From: Flagellimonas taeanensis
Lineage (GTDB): Bacteria; Bacteroidota; Bacteroidia; Flavobacteriales; Flavobacteriaceae
Assembly (NCBI RefSeq): GCF_003584105.1
Contig: NZ_QXFO01000027.1
Span: 248,001 to 312,000, forward strand
Direction of reading: 5' to 3'
Length of the DNA stretch: 64,000 bases
Shown: positions 25,506 through 33,744 of the stretch, one piece after another
How the letters are laid out: the number at the start of each line of letters is the position of its first letter
How positions within the stretch are numbered: position 1 is the stretch's first letter
Made by a program: the position numbers and the translations under genes
Notes under the pieces: generated by a model
The model's database searches: none
Told to the model about the DNA's origin: nothing
Seen by the model: only the letters and a program-made list of their open reading frames with translations

Positions 25506-27483
25506 TCAGTTCTATGTTTACTGTTGTTCCGTCGTTCGGCTCCGATATGATCTTGATGGTGCCGTCCATGGTCTGGACCCGATGGTCCAGATTACGGAGC
25601 CCCAATCCCTTTTGGTTCTGCGGTGACGTTGGGTCAAAACCTGTCCCGTTGTCTTCCACGGTGATGTAGAACTTATTTTCGTTTTGACTGCATTGCACAA
25701 TGACCAAGGAAGCCTTGCTATGCCTTAGGGCATTGTTCAACAATTCCTGTACGATCCTATAAATGGTCAGTTTTTCGGTTTCCGTCAATGAGGATTGGAT
25801 TTCGTAAGGTTGGTAATCTACCTTGAAATCTGGGGTTTCGTAAGATTTGCACAGGTCTTCCAAGGCACCGGACAATCCTATCCTCGATAACGACTCCGGC
25901 ATCAGGTTATGGGCGATCCTTCGCAACTCCTTCATGGACTTGTCCACGTTGGTAATGATCTTTTTGACTTCTTCATACAGGGTCTTGGCCACTTTGGTTT
26001 CCACGTTGGAAAGGTTGATGCGCACCCCGGTCAGTATGCCCCCCAATCCATCGTGAAGGTCTTGTGCCATTCGTTTGCGTTCCAGTTCCTCACCTTTTAG
26101 CATGGCCTGGGCGGACATCAGTTGCTGATCCTGCTTGAGCTTTGTCAACTGGTTGCGATAGTTCTGTTCCTTTTCAAAGGCCAGTTTTTTGTCCTTTCGA
26201 TAATAGAAATAGGAATATAACACTACGAACAGGAAAAAGAGACTTATGGTTCCCAGTAACCAATTTGCAAGACGATTGTTGCGGGCCGAGAGCGAAGCCA
26301 TTTCGTTTTCTGCCTCCAATCGGGCAATACGTTTTTCTTTTTCTGCATTGTTATATTTTATCTCCAGTGCATTGATATCGCTTTTCAGCTTGCTGGTGTG
26401 CAAACTATCGCTCAGGGTGCTATATTTTTTTTGCCACTCATAGGCCTGTTTCATGTCGCCCAGATTGACATAGGTTTCCGTCAGCCCCTGGTATATTTGC
26501 AGTTTATTGATGGCCAAGGACATAATTTCCTTCTGTTCCAAAAGAAACTGGAAGATTTTCTCCGCTTTTCTATATTCCTTGTTGTTATAGTGCACATAGA
26601 ATTTCTGAAAGAGCAAGGTCTGCTCCTCGTATTTTAAATTGTGCTTCTTGGCAAGGGCTATGCCCTTATCTAAACTGACCAGTGCATCATCATACTGTTC
26701 CACAACCGTAAAATACATTCCCTCAATGGCATAATAGCGTAAAAAATGCTCCGAATCTGGGTAAGGGGCCAAACGTACTTTGGCACTATCGAGCATGGCC
26801 TTGGTCTTTGCATATTTCTCCTCGAACACATAATTTTCGGCAATGGTATAGTAGGCCTTGGCAAGCACCCCTGGCTCGGCATGGGCATTTTTTAGGGCGT
26901 GTATGGCCTTGAGACAGTATTCCTCGGCTTTTTCAAGCTGTCGCTGATTTTTGAAAACGATCCCCAGTGCCATGTAGTGGTCGCCCACAAGAGCACTGTC
27001 CCCGGACTGTCTGGCAAAGGGAATGGCCTTGTTCAATAAAATGTCAGTGAATGCCTTTTCATCGTCTTCCACCTGTTTCAGCGCACCTATTCTCCGCCAG
27101 ACCTTCGACCTATAATAGTAGGCGTCGGCATTCTGGTATCCCTTGAGCAGTGAATCGGCGGCCAAGTAAATGGATTGGCTTTTTTTGCTATCCGTGTTAT
27201 AGTAAAAATAGGCCTCATAATACTGTTGCAGCCCCTTTAGGTATGGGTATGGCTTCCCGAGCTCTTGTCCTTTGTCCAAATACTTTTGGGCCGCATCCTT
27301 GTCCTTGTTGTACCAATACTCGGACAATAATAGGTTGGCTCTTGCCTTGAGGCTGTCGTTTCCTGCACTTTTCAGGATTTGGTTGAGACTATCCGCATAA
27401 GTAGACCCACTTAAGGGAGTTTGGGCAAAACAAATGTGTATGCCAAGGGTCAGCAGCAGGGTGATCAGGGAACATCGAATCAT
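25492..27483 (-). CDS. TPR-containing HisKA_3-type sensor histidine kinase
   Basis: 663 residues. Signal peptide (about 1-20, ...HICFAQ), a periplasmic tetratricopeptide region (about 30-385), one transmembrane helix (about 407-427, 'LANWLLGTISLFFLFVVLYS'), a coiled coil, then a HisKA_3 dimerisation domain with 'RKRMAQDLHDGLGGILTG' (phospho-acceptor His) and a HATPase domain with 'VEDNGTGFD' and 'GLGLRNLDHRV'. The periplasmic TPR suggests sensing by protein contact. The NarL-type partner gene overlaps by 14 bp. The promoter should lie in the 147 bp shared with the divergent lipoprotein gene at 27631. Confidence 0.94.
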   Translation of the reverse strand: MIRCSLITLLLTLGIHICFAQTPLSGSTYADSLNQILKSAGNDSLKARANLLLSEYWYNKDKDAAQKYLDKGQELGKPYPYLKGLQQYYEAYFYYNTDSKKSQSIYLAADSLLKGYQNADAYYYRSKVWRRIGALKQVEDDEKAFTDILLNKAIPFARQSGDSALVGDHYMALGIVFKNQRQLEKAEEYCLKAIHALKNAHAEPGVLAKAYYTIAENYVFEEKYAKTKAMLDSAKVRLAPYPDSEHFLRYYAIEGMYFTVVEQYDDALVSLDKGIALAKKHNLKYEEQTLLFQKFYVHYNNKEYRKAEKIFQFLLEQKEIMSLAINKLQIYQGLTETYVNLGDMKQAYEWQKKYSTLSDSLHTSKLKSDINALEIKYNNAEKEKRIARLEAENEMASLSARNNRLANWLLGTISLFFLFVVLYSYFYYRKDKKLAFEKEQNYRNQLTKLKQDQQLMSAQAMLKGEELERKRMAQDLHDGLGGILTGVRINLSNVETKVAKTLYEEVKKIITNVDKSMKELRRIAHNLMPESLSRIGLSGALEDLCKSYETPDFKVDYQPYEIQSSLTETEKLTIYRIVQELLNNALRHSKASLVIVQCSQNENKFYITVEDNGTGFDPTSPQNQKGLGLRNLDHRVQTMDGTIKIISEPNDGTTVNIELNVLG

Positions 27484-27578
27484 GCCCGCAATTTATAATT
27501 AAGTTTCATTAGTACGCTTCCCCAACCCTAAAAATACCAAGAAACCAGTAGGCGAAAATACCATTGGTCGGGTATTGT

Positions 27579-27605
27579 TATGGAGAGGTGGGGCCTCTAA
27601 TTTTG
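27579..27605 (+). promoter_or_regulatory. Promoter of the MmpS-like lipoprotein gene
   Basis: TAATTTTG at 27598-27605 is a perfect TAnnTTTG box, preceded by TTGT about 19 bp upstream. It lies 25 bp before the ATG at 27631. Confidence 0.65.
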
Positions 27606-27630
27606 CCTTGTAAACTTAACTGGAAATAGC

Positions 27631-28020
27631 ATGAAAAAAATCATTTGGTCATTGGCTCTTGTCATCATGGCCGCTCTTGGATCCTGCTCTTCGGACGACG
27701 GGTCCGCTCCACAAAGCAGGGAGATGAAATATGAAATAACCGGTAACTACTCCGGGGAAATGGTAATCGTCTATTCCGATGAGGGAGGAAACCAGCAAAT
27801 TGCGGAAGCAGAGTCGCTGCCTTGGTCCAAATCTGTGACCATTGATGGGGATGTGTCCGTAATAGTACTCGGGGCCTCGAACAGTGTCGGTAACCCTGGC
27901 AATGAAGGGGAGACCGTTCTCCTTAAAATTTATCGAGGGGATAGCGTAGTGGAGGAATCCACTGTTACTGCAATAAGCGATGGCTACATGAATTTTGCCA
28001 TGACCTATGAGTTTGATTGA
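27631..28020 (+). CDS. MmpS-like small lipoprotein (129 aa)
   Basis: A lipoprotein signal with lipobox 'AALGSC' (Cys about 19) followed by SSDDG, a spacer typical of surface or envelope lipoproteins in Bacteroidota. The mature part (about 30-129) is a small beta-sandwich: 'MKYEITGNYSGEMVIVYSD', 'LPWSKSVTIDGDVSV', 'VLLKIYRGDSVVEES'. This layout resembles the MmpS/transport-accessory fold. A second gene at 30424-30852 encodes the same layout with a different sequence. Its role is not known. Confidence 0.75.
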   Translation: MKKIIWSLALVIMAALGSCSSDDGSAPQSREMKYEITGNYSGEMVIVYSDEGGNQQIAEAESLPWSKSVTIDGDVSVIVLGASNSVGNPGNEGETVLLKIYRGDSVVEESTVTAISDGYMNFAMTYEFD

Positions 28021-28079
28021 TGGTCATGCCCGCGTATCAAAATGCAACGAATACATCATAAACTTTAACCTTTAAATAC

Positions 28080-28580
28080 ATGAAAACTTTTTTACTGAGC
28101 TTTGGATTATTACTGTTGACCTGCCAGGTTATGCTGGCCCAAAATGATTTCCGTATTGGAGGGAAACTCATCTATGGGACAGAGATTGAGAGTATTGGTA
28201 TTGGGGCCACGGCAGAAATCCCTATTATCGACAAGCTTGTCATTGCTCCGGATATCGGGTATTATTTTCCCAAAAAGGAAGGGGATGTTAAGTTCAATAT
28301 GTTTGAGATAAATGGTAATGTGAACTACTATTTTGTGGACGACGAGACCTTGGGTTTTTATGGTCTGGGAGGATTGAACTATACCCACGCCAAAGTAAAG
28401 TTCGACAATGATTTTGTTGGCAGTGGAAGTGGCAGTAGCGGCGAAGTGGGGTTAAACCTGGGAGCCGGTGCCAATTTTCCCATAGGGAAGAATTTCTTGC
28501 CCTTTGCCGAGATCAAGTATGTTCTTGGGGATGCCGATCAATTGGTCATTGGAGCTGGCATAAAATTCAATATCGACTAA
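28080..28580 (+). CDS. Outer-membrane beta-barrel protein (166 aa)
   Basis: 166 residues with a signal peptide (about 1-20, ...QVMLAQ) and alternating hydrophobic strands typical of an eight-stranded OmpX/OmpW-like barrel: 'FRIGGKLIYGTEIESIGIGATAEI', 'LGFYGLGGLNYTHAKV', and a final strand 'LVIGAGIKFNID' with an aromatic near the end. There is a 59-bp gap after the lipoprotein gene and a terminator 35 bp after its stop. The two may be co-transcribed. Pore or structural function cannot be told apart. Confidence 0.85.
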   Translation: MKTFLLSFGLLLLTCQVMLAQNDFRIGGKLIYGTEIESIGIGATAEIPIIDKLVIAPDIGYYFPKKEGDVKFNMFEINGNVNYYFVDDETLGFYGLGGLNYTHAKVKFDNDFVGSGSGSSGEVGLNLGAGANFPIGKNFLPFAEIKYVLGDADQLVIGAGIKFNID

Positions 28581-28614
28581 AGGAACAAAAAATTGCATAT
28601 ATCAAAAAACAGAT

Positions 28615-28646
28615 GGAAGTGGTTGTTTCGGCCACTTCCTTTTTAT
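28615..28646 (+). terminator. Intrinsic terminator after the barrel gene
   Basis: GGAAGTGG pairs with CCACTTCC around a 9-base loop and is followed by TTTTTATTT. It ends just before the next gene and excludes the longer possible start at 28613, which would fall in the stem. Confidence 0.88.
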
Positions 28647-28657
28647 TTATATACATC

Positions 28658-29698
28658 ATGAAATCATCGACCACACACTCAAAAAGAATACTGCTCTTTT
28701 TTGTACTTGCCTTGCACATGGCATCATGTAAAAAGGGGCCAGAAAACAAAAATACCGACACCGGAGCCGGGCCCGCTGAAGAAACCCAAATAGGGCATAC
28801 CCCCGTAAACGAGGAAGAGACAGATGCTGGAGAACCAAAATTCAACATCAATGAACTCCCCATTTCCAAAGTTGATTTAGGAGAGTTTCCATTTTTTGGC
28901 CTGCCCGAAGGCCTTGTCACTACGAACCGTCCCATACAGCGAAAATATGATGTGCTGTATGTTGCATTGGATGGAATCATGACACCTTTGGAAGGTAAAG
29001 TATGGAAAACCTACATTTCCGCAGAAGGTGGTTACGATGAATGGTCCTTGCCTTATTTCCAAAAAAGTTATGATGACATCATCACTTCTGTGGATGGGGT
29101 AAAAGTATTTGATGGAAAGATAAACAGTGAAGAATACGAAAGATACCATGACGATGCGGTATACATGGGCGAGGATGGTTCCATTGGCTATGTGGGCCAA
29201 CGGATACGGACCTATGTGATCCGACGGTCAGATGGTGGGAACATCTATGTGCAGCTGGCAGGGGATGGCGTATCAGGGAGCCTGAACATACTCCAGGAAA
29301 AGCCATTTGAGCAGACCATCTCCATTTTAAAATCGGACAAGATCCAGAAAGATCTGGAGGAAAGTGGCAAAGTGGTGCTGTACATTAATTTTGAGTTGGA
29401 CAAGGCCGTTCTTACACCAAAGGGGGCAGAGGCTGTTGAAGAAGTGGCCAAGGCACTGCGGTCCGATAAGGGATTGAAGGTTTCCATTCATGGGTATACC
29501 GATGCTTCGGGGGATGGTGCCCACAACCAAAAACTGTCCGAGAACAGGGCACAAACCGTCATGAAAGAATTGGTTTACATGGGAATCGATGCCCGGCGGT
29601 TGTCATTTCAAGGACATGGTTCCCAGAACCCTATTGCGGATAATGAAACTGAAGAAGGACGGGCCAAAAACAGGAGGGTGGAATTGATAAAACAATAG
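28658..29698 (+). CDS. OmpA-family lipoprotein
   Basis: 346 residues from the ATG at 28658; an upstream in-frame start at 28613 lies inside a terminator hairpin. Lipobox 'LHMASC' (Cys about 22), an acidic low-complexity linker (25-60), an unassigned middle domain (about 70-220; 'YDVLYVALDGIMTPLEGKVWKTYI'-region) and a C-terminal OmpA domain with 'VVLYINFELDKAVLTPKGAEAV', 'IHGYTDASGDGAHNQKLSENRAQTV' and 'GRAKNRRVEL'. The C-terminal domain should bind peptidoglycan. The middle domain is repeated in other flavobacterial OmpA proteins but its role is unknown. Confidence 0.9.
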   Translation: MKSSTTHSKRILLFFVLALHMASCKKGPENKNTDTGAGPAEETQIGHTPVNEEETDAGEPKFNINELPISKVDLGEFPFFGLPEGLVTTNRPIQRKYDVLYVALDGIMTPLEGKVWKTYISAEGGYDEWSLPYFQKSYDDIITSVDGVKVFDGKINSEEYERYHDDAVYMGEDGSIGYVGQRIRTYVIRRSDGGNIYVQLAGDGVSGSLNILQEKPFEQTISILKSDKIQKDLEESGKVVLYINFELDKAVLTPKGAEAVEEVAKALRSDKGLKVSIHGYTDASGDGAHNQKLSENRAQTVMKELVYMGIDARRLSFQGHGSQNPIADNETEEGRAKNRRVELIKQ

Positions 29699-29710
29699 AT
29701 TGTACCGTTC

Positions 29711-29743
29711 AGTGGATCGGAAGTCCAGTATCATGCTTCCGAT
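29711..29743. repeat. Perfect hairpin between convergent genes
   Basis: GGATCGGAAG and CTTCCGATCC form a 10-bp perfect stem with a 12-base loop between the convergent stops at 29698 and 29759. Neither strand has a U-tract, so it may block or stabilise 3' ends rather than terminate in the classical way. Confidence 0.6.
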
Positions 29744-29758
29744 CCATTGGACAATCGG

Positions 29759-30394
29759 CTATTTCAATTTTACTTTGACAATTTCAGTGTCCGGTTCCAC
29801 AGTTATGACCTGTATCAGGAAATCACTATGCGATACGCTGTAGTATTGTCGGTCATAGTAATCCACTCTTCCTCCATAAGAGCCATACCCGCTGCCGGTA
29901 TATTGGTCTTGATACCCAGAGGATGTCCAGGGTAAGGTCCCCATGATGATATATTTTCCAGGCTTGATCTCAGGAAAGGTGAATTCCCCGCGTGAATTTG
30001 TCTCACAGTACAATCGATGCGCATAGGCGATGCTGTCCATATAGACAATCCTGTTTTTCTTGACGTTCTCTTTTTTTCTTTTGAGTTCGTACCATTCTTC
30101 AAAATAACGGGTATAGGGAAACAGTTCCACGACAATGTGATTGGCATAGATCTTCTCTGCCAAAGGAGCTTTGAAGCCCAAATTGTTGGTGGGCTTTGTA
30201 AAGGCGACCCCCTTAATGGTTGTGGGACCCTTGGCCAGCGAGTTCCTTGCGGCAATTGAGTCAAAAGGCTGTTGGGGGAAAATCCTTTGCAGTGGGTGCT
30301 TCTGATATTCTTCCTGTTTGTACTGGGCACTTAGATTTGTACTTCCAATAATTGTGAGAAGAATTAGGGATAAAAGTAGGGATGTTTTTTGCAT
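29759..30394 (-). CDS. Secreted protein with carboxypeptidase-regulatory-like fold
   Basis: 211 residues from the ATG at 30394 (the frame runs on to a TTG at 30427). Signal peptide about 1-23 ('LLTIIGSTNLSAQ'). The mature protein has Ig-like strands, with 'YCETNSRGEFTFPEIKPGKYIIMGTLPW' (about 135-163) resembling the CarboxypepD_reg/CnaB-type domain, then a Tyr/Gly-rich stretch ('GSGYGSYGG'). Likely periplasmic or outer-membrane associated. It follows the MmpS-like lipoprotein gene by 29 bp and is probably in one operon with it. Confidence 0.78.
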   Translation of the reverse strand: MQKTSLLLSLILLTIIGSTNLSAQYKQEEYQKHPLQRIFPQQPFDSIAARNSLAKGPTTIKGVAFTKPTNNLGFKAPLAEKIYANHIVVELFPYTRYFEEWYELKRKKENVKKNRIVYMDSIAYAHRLYCETNSRGEFTFPEIKPGKYIIMGTLPWTSSGYQDQYTGSGYGSYGGRVDYYDRQYYSVSHSDFLIQVITVEPDTEIVKVKLK

Positions 30395-30423
30395 ATTTCT
30401 TTTGTTGTTGAATTCGATTTTTT

Positions 30424-30852
30424 TCAATCACCATGTACGGTTACCGTACCATCAATGTAATAGTTTACCGTAAAGACGAGGACGCCATCTGGGGCCACTT
30501 CCGCTGTATGGGTAGCTACCTGTTCATCTTCCAAGAAAATTTTGATGGAGACCGTTTCTCCAACAAAACCATCTTCAACGGCTACGGAAAGACCCACACC
30601 GGATGCCAAATAGTGCAACGACACCTCTTTTGTCCAAGGAAGCATAACGGTTTCCTCGTAGTCCACATCATCAAGGGCATCCTCTCGGCTTAAAAAGGTC
30701 GGGGTATATTGAATTTGGACCGGAACGGAGATGGTGCCCGTCACCTCATAGCGATAATTGCGAATTTCCTGACCCCTGCCATCATCGCTTGAGCAAGCAT
30801 TTGACAAATAGGATATTAGTACAACTAGCCCGATGAGCGCGTATCTTTTCAT
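30424..30852 (-). CDS. MmpS-like small lipoprotein (142 aa)
   Basis: Lipobox 'YLSNAC' (Cys about 20) followed by SSDDG, then a small beta-sandwich: 'YRYEVTGTISVPVQIQYTP', 'VMLPWTKEVSLHYL', 'VSIKIFLEDEQVATHTAEV'. The Tyr-Glu-Val-Thr-Gly opening and the 'LPW-K-V' block are shared with 27631-28020 and resemble MmpS proteins of mycobacteria, which accompany lipid exporters; no such exporter is present here. It starts 24 bp after the DUF4412 lipoprotein gene and is followed by the CarboxypepD_reg-like gene. Confidence 0.78.
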   Translation of the reverse strand: MKRYALIGLVVLISYLSNACSSDDGRGQEIRNYRYEVTGTISVPVQIQYTPTFLSREDALDDVDYEETVMLPWTKEVSLHYLASGVGLSVAVEDGFVGETVSIKIFLEDEQVATHTAEVAPDGVLVFTVNYYIDGTVTVHGD

Positions 30853-30875
30853 AAAAATGTCTGTAAAGATTACTG

Positions 30876-31793
30876 CTATGGGTTCCCGAACATGATCCCC
30901 ATCAGTTTGGCAGCTATGGTCTGAGCATCGGATTTTCCTGAATAGACAGGTTGGCTTTGTTGGATTTCCATATCTGAATCGCTGACTGGAGTTGGGGTCA
31001 CTTTTTTAAATTCGTACACCATTGGCATATCAGAATCCATGTCTTGGTAAATAGCAATCTTCATAATGCCATGTTCCTCTTCCAGATAGAAGGGGTGTAT
31101 GAAGTTCAGGGATTGCGGCATGCGCCCAGAAGTCCACACCTCAAGTTTTCCCAATGCCATTGGTGTACTGTTTTTCAATGTATATATGGCTTTGGTGCAG
31201 GTGTAGCCGGCAATCACATCAGTATCATTCGTCTGCTCCCTGTCATACATGTCCATATCTATCCTGGTCTGTAGCTGGATTTCCCCAAAATAGTCCTTGT
31301 CATACTTGAACGTAAGCTGGTTACTCTTATCATGTTGTGACTGGATAAACACCACTCCGGTCTCATTGTCCCCGTCCAGTTTATTCTCCAGATGGTATAT
31401 CAATCCATCACATTTGGCGAGTGCATGGTCTTCTCTTACGAAGATTTCATTTTTGAGCATGGGCGCAAACATGATCTGCATGGCAAGGATGGGATTGGCC
31501 TCCATTACTTTTTTTATGTTTTCCGCCTCGGCCTGTGACAAATCTTTCATGAGGTTTTGCATCTGTTGCTGCACATCTCCTTTGGATGGGTCTACCTTGT
31601 TCAAAATTTCACTCAAACGGTTTCCGGGAAAATGGATGGCAACGTCTATCCTTCCCTCGCTAAAATTCTCCTCGGTATTATTCGCTCCCAGGCTCTCCAG
31701 TTGCTCGGATTCTGGTTGTGGTCCCTGACCCTGTCCATTTTTGCATGAAAGGATGGACACAAGGGCAATCAAAAGAATGATTCTGTTCTTCAT
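30876..31793 (-). CDS. DUF4412-like lipoprotein
   Basis: 305 residues from the ATG at 31793, where the lipoprotein signal starts ('LIALVSILSC', Cys about 17). The mature part begins with a Gly/Gln/Glu-rich linker and continues with a region resembling DUF4412: 'VIAGYTCTKAIYTLKNSTPMALGKLEVWTSG' region (about 195-226) and 'YQDMDSDMPMVYEFKKVTPTPVSDSDME' region. DUF4412 proteins are envelope lipoproteins without a known function. First gene of a three-gene lipoprotein/secreted operon. Confidence 0.8.
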   Translation of the reverse strand: MKNRIILLIALVSILSCKNGQGQGPQPESEQLESLGANNTEENFSEGRIDVAIHFPGNRLSEILNKVDPSKGDVQQQMQNLMKDLSQAEAENIKKVMEANPILAMQIMFAPMLKNEIFVREDHALAKCDGLIYHLENKLDGDNETGVVFIQSQHDKSNQLTFKYDKDYFGEIQLQTRIDMDMYDREQTNDTDVIAGYTCTKAIYTLKNSTPMALGKLEVWTSGRMPQSLNFIHPFYLEEEHGIMKIAIYQDMDSDMPMVYEFKKVTPTPVSDSDMEIQQSQPVYSGKSDAQTIAAKLMGIMFGNP

Positions 31794-32061
31794 TTTAAAA
31801 GTATATGGGCATTGTTGGGTTTTGATTGAATATTTGCCTGTTCCTAGCACACGGTATTAGGCATTGTGAAATCCATGATTTATCAAAATTAGGGGGTCCC
31901 TATGAAAGGGACAATCACTGAAAACCAGTATTTTTTCCCTACCGATATTTCATTTTGTCCATTTCATTGAAAACTTGATGTATGAAGAATAGGGAAAGGA
32001 AAATGAAGTCATGTGTCCGGCCACCACTTTGGAGCTCGGATTATTTGTATTGTTGAAAATG
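31794..32061. other. Non-coding space between tRNA terminator and DUF4412 gene
   Basis: About 270 bp. It must hold the promoter of the lipoprotein operon. I see AGGGGGTCCCTATGAAAGGG near 31890-31909, which contains several short complementary G/C runs, but no perfect promoter box and no gene. Confidence 0.4.
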
Positions 32062-32096
32062 AAAAAAGCCTGCAAACATCTCGTTTACAGGCTTTT
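32062..32096 (-). terminator. Intrinsic terminator after tRNA-Asp
   Basis: Minus strand GCCTGTAAAC pairs with GTTTGCAGGC (one G-U) around GAGAT, followed by TTTTTTC. It begins about 25 bp after the tRNA. Confidence 0.88.
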
Positions 32097-32120
32097 GCAT
32101 AAATTTGGAAATATTCCAAG

Positions 32121-32194
32121 CGGTCTGGACGGGACTCGAACCCGCGACCCCCTGCGTGACAGGCAGGTATTCTAACCAACTGAACTACCAGACC
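32121..32194 (-). tRNA. tRNA-Asp (GTC)
   Basis: Minus strand acceptor GGTCTGG pairs with CCAGACC. Anticodon stem CCTGC/GCAGG encloses loop CTGTCAC, so the anticodon is GTC (Asp). The T-arm carries GGTTCGAGTCC. The discriminator is G, as expected for tRNA-Asp. The 3' CCA is not encoded. Confidence 0.97.
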
Positions 32195-32321
32195 AATGAT
32201 TTTATCTTTTTATCGACTCTGACAACAGTCAGATTCAAATCTTGTTCAGATTGCTTTTTTAAAGCGAGTGCAAATATACATTCTCAATTCGGATTCGGCA
32301 AAACATTTTTTAAAAATATGA

Positions 32322-33248
32322 TCAAGCAAATTTTTGCCGCTCGATCATAAAGGAATTCAAGACCTTTGAGAAGCTGGAACGAATGTCAACATCCACATAT
32401 TTGATCTGATACTGTGCACACCGAAGTTTGAGGTCCTCTTGGTATTGGGTCACTTTTTCCGAATAGGCCTTTTTTATGGAATCTGCATAGAGATCGATGT
32501 GTGCCCCGGTCTCCACATCCACAAAACGTTTTGGTGCATTCCCAAACTCAAAATCGATTTCATGGGCATTGTCCAGTAGGTGAAAGAGCACCACGGAGTG
32601 CTTGTTGTATTTTAAATGGCGAAGGGCCTCGAATAGCATCGCTTCTTCAGTCTCCGTCTGGAACATGTCGGAAAAGAGAAAGATCAAGCTCCTCCGATGC
32701 ATTTTTTCGGCAATTTGATGGAGAAAGGTGTATGTCCTCGTGTCCTTTGTTCCTTCGGGCGTAGCGACCTCGTTCAATTTGGAATAGAGCATTTGGAAGT
32801 GCCTCTCGCTGCTCTTCTCTGGGGCATGGAAGTCATACGTGTCCGAATAGATGCTCAGGCCAACGGCGTCCCGCTGCTTCTTCAAAATCTCCATGAGGGC
32901 AGCAATGGCGAGTACACCAAACCCAATTTTGTTGAGGTTGTCCAGCGAAAGGTTTTTTACCTCGGGGTAGTACATCGAGGACGAATTGTCCAAGATCATA
33001 TGGCACCTCAGGTTGGTCTCGTCCTCATACCGTTTGGTGTAAAGGCGGTCCGTTTTGGCGAAGAGTTTCCAGTCAATGTGCTTGGTACTCTCCCCGGAAT
33101 TATAAATCTTATGCTCGGCAAATTCGGCCGAAAACCCATGGAAAGGGCTTTTGTGGATGCCGCTGATGAAACCCTCAACAATCTGATGGGCCAAAAGCTC
33201 CAGATTTTGGAAAAGTTGCGCTTTGTGAAGTTCAGATCTGATATCCAT
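32322..33248 (-). CDS. DUF58 domain-containing protein
   Basis: 308 residues from the ATG at 33248 (MDIRSELHK...), since the longer frame begins upstream of a terminator-like hairpin. It carries the DUF58 signature 'GIHKSPFHGFSAEFAEHKIYNSGESTKHIDWKLFAKTD' (about 30-68) followed by a vWA-like fold with 'MILDNSSSMYYP' (MIDAS-like DxSxS). DUF58 proteins usually sit beside MoxR ATPases in chaperone-like modules; no moxR is visible here. No transmembrane segment. It overlaps nothing and is followed by tRNA-Asp 128 bp further. Confidence 0.93.
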   Translation of the reverse strand: MDIRSELHKAQLFQNLELLAHQIVEGFISGIHKSPFHGFSAEFAEHKIYNSGESTKHIDWKLFAKTDRLYTKRYEDETNLRCHMILDNSSSMYYPEVKNLSLDNLNKIGFGVLAIAALMEILKKQRDAVGLSIYSDTYDFHAPEKSSERHFQMLYSKLNEVATPEGTKDTRTYTFLHQIAEKMHRRSLIFLFSDMFQTETEEAMLFEALRHLKYNKHSVVLFHLLDNAHEIDFEFGNAPKRFVDVETGAHIDLYADSIKKAYSEKVTQYQEDLKLRCAQYQIKYVDVDIRSSFSKVLNSFMIERQKFA

Positions 33249-33270
33249 AGGTGTTGGAAATATAAAACAA

Positions 33271-33304
33271 AAAAGGCTTGGCATTTGCCAAACCTTTTTT
33301 AAAA
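33271..33304 (-). terminator. Intrinsic terminator of trxA
   Basis: Minus strand AAGGTTTGGC pairs with GCCAAGCCTT around AAAT, followed by TTTT. It lies 19 bp after the trxA stop; A/T runs on both sides could let it work in both directions. Confidence 0.85.
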
Positions 33305-33322
33305 TCGACGTTCAATACCTAT

Positions 33323-33640
33323 TTATAGGGCCGCATCAATGGCCTCGGTATATACTTTTTTGGGAGATACCCCTACTTGACGATTGACCACCTCACCATT
33401 TTTGAATACCAATACAGTGGGAATGTTACGCACACCATATTTGGCAGCGAACTGCTGGTTGGCGTCTACGTCCACCTTGCCTACCACAGCTTTGCCGTCG
33501 TATTCCTGGCTCACTTCTTCAATGATCGGGCCAACCATTCTACAAGGTCCGCACCAAGCTGCCCAAAAATCAACAAGGACAGGTTTGTCGCTTTTCAAAA
33601 CTACTTCGTCAAAAGTCGCATCTGTTATTTCTAGTGCCAT
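33323..33640 (-). CDS. trxA: Thioredoxin
   Basis: 105 residues from the ATG at 33640 (MALEITDATF...), the normal thioredoxin length; the frame extends 8 codons upstream. The active site 'WAAWCGPCRMVGP' (Cys about 30 and 33) and the cis-Pro block 'YGVRNIPTVLVFKNGE' are intact. It reduces protein disulfides in the cytoplasm, with thioredoxin reductase encoded elsewhere. It lies between dnaE (about 105 bp upstream) and its own terminator. Confidence 0.97.
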   Translation of the reverse strand: MALEITDATFDEVVLKSDKPVLVDFWAAWCGPCRMVGPIIEEVSQEYDGKAVVGKVDVDANQQFAAKYGVRNIPTVLVFKNGEVVNRQVGVSPKKVYTEAIDAAL

Positions 33641-33744
33641 CTTATTTGTTTTATCGTTATGCAAAGTTAGTCAAATATTGCCCATGTACCTTACGCCTAG
33701 GGCATTCGTTTTGATTATCGCGCCATTGGGAATAGTTATAGGGT

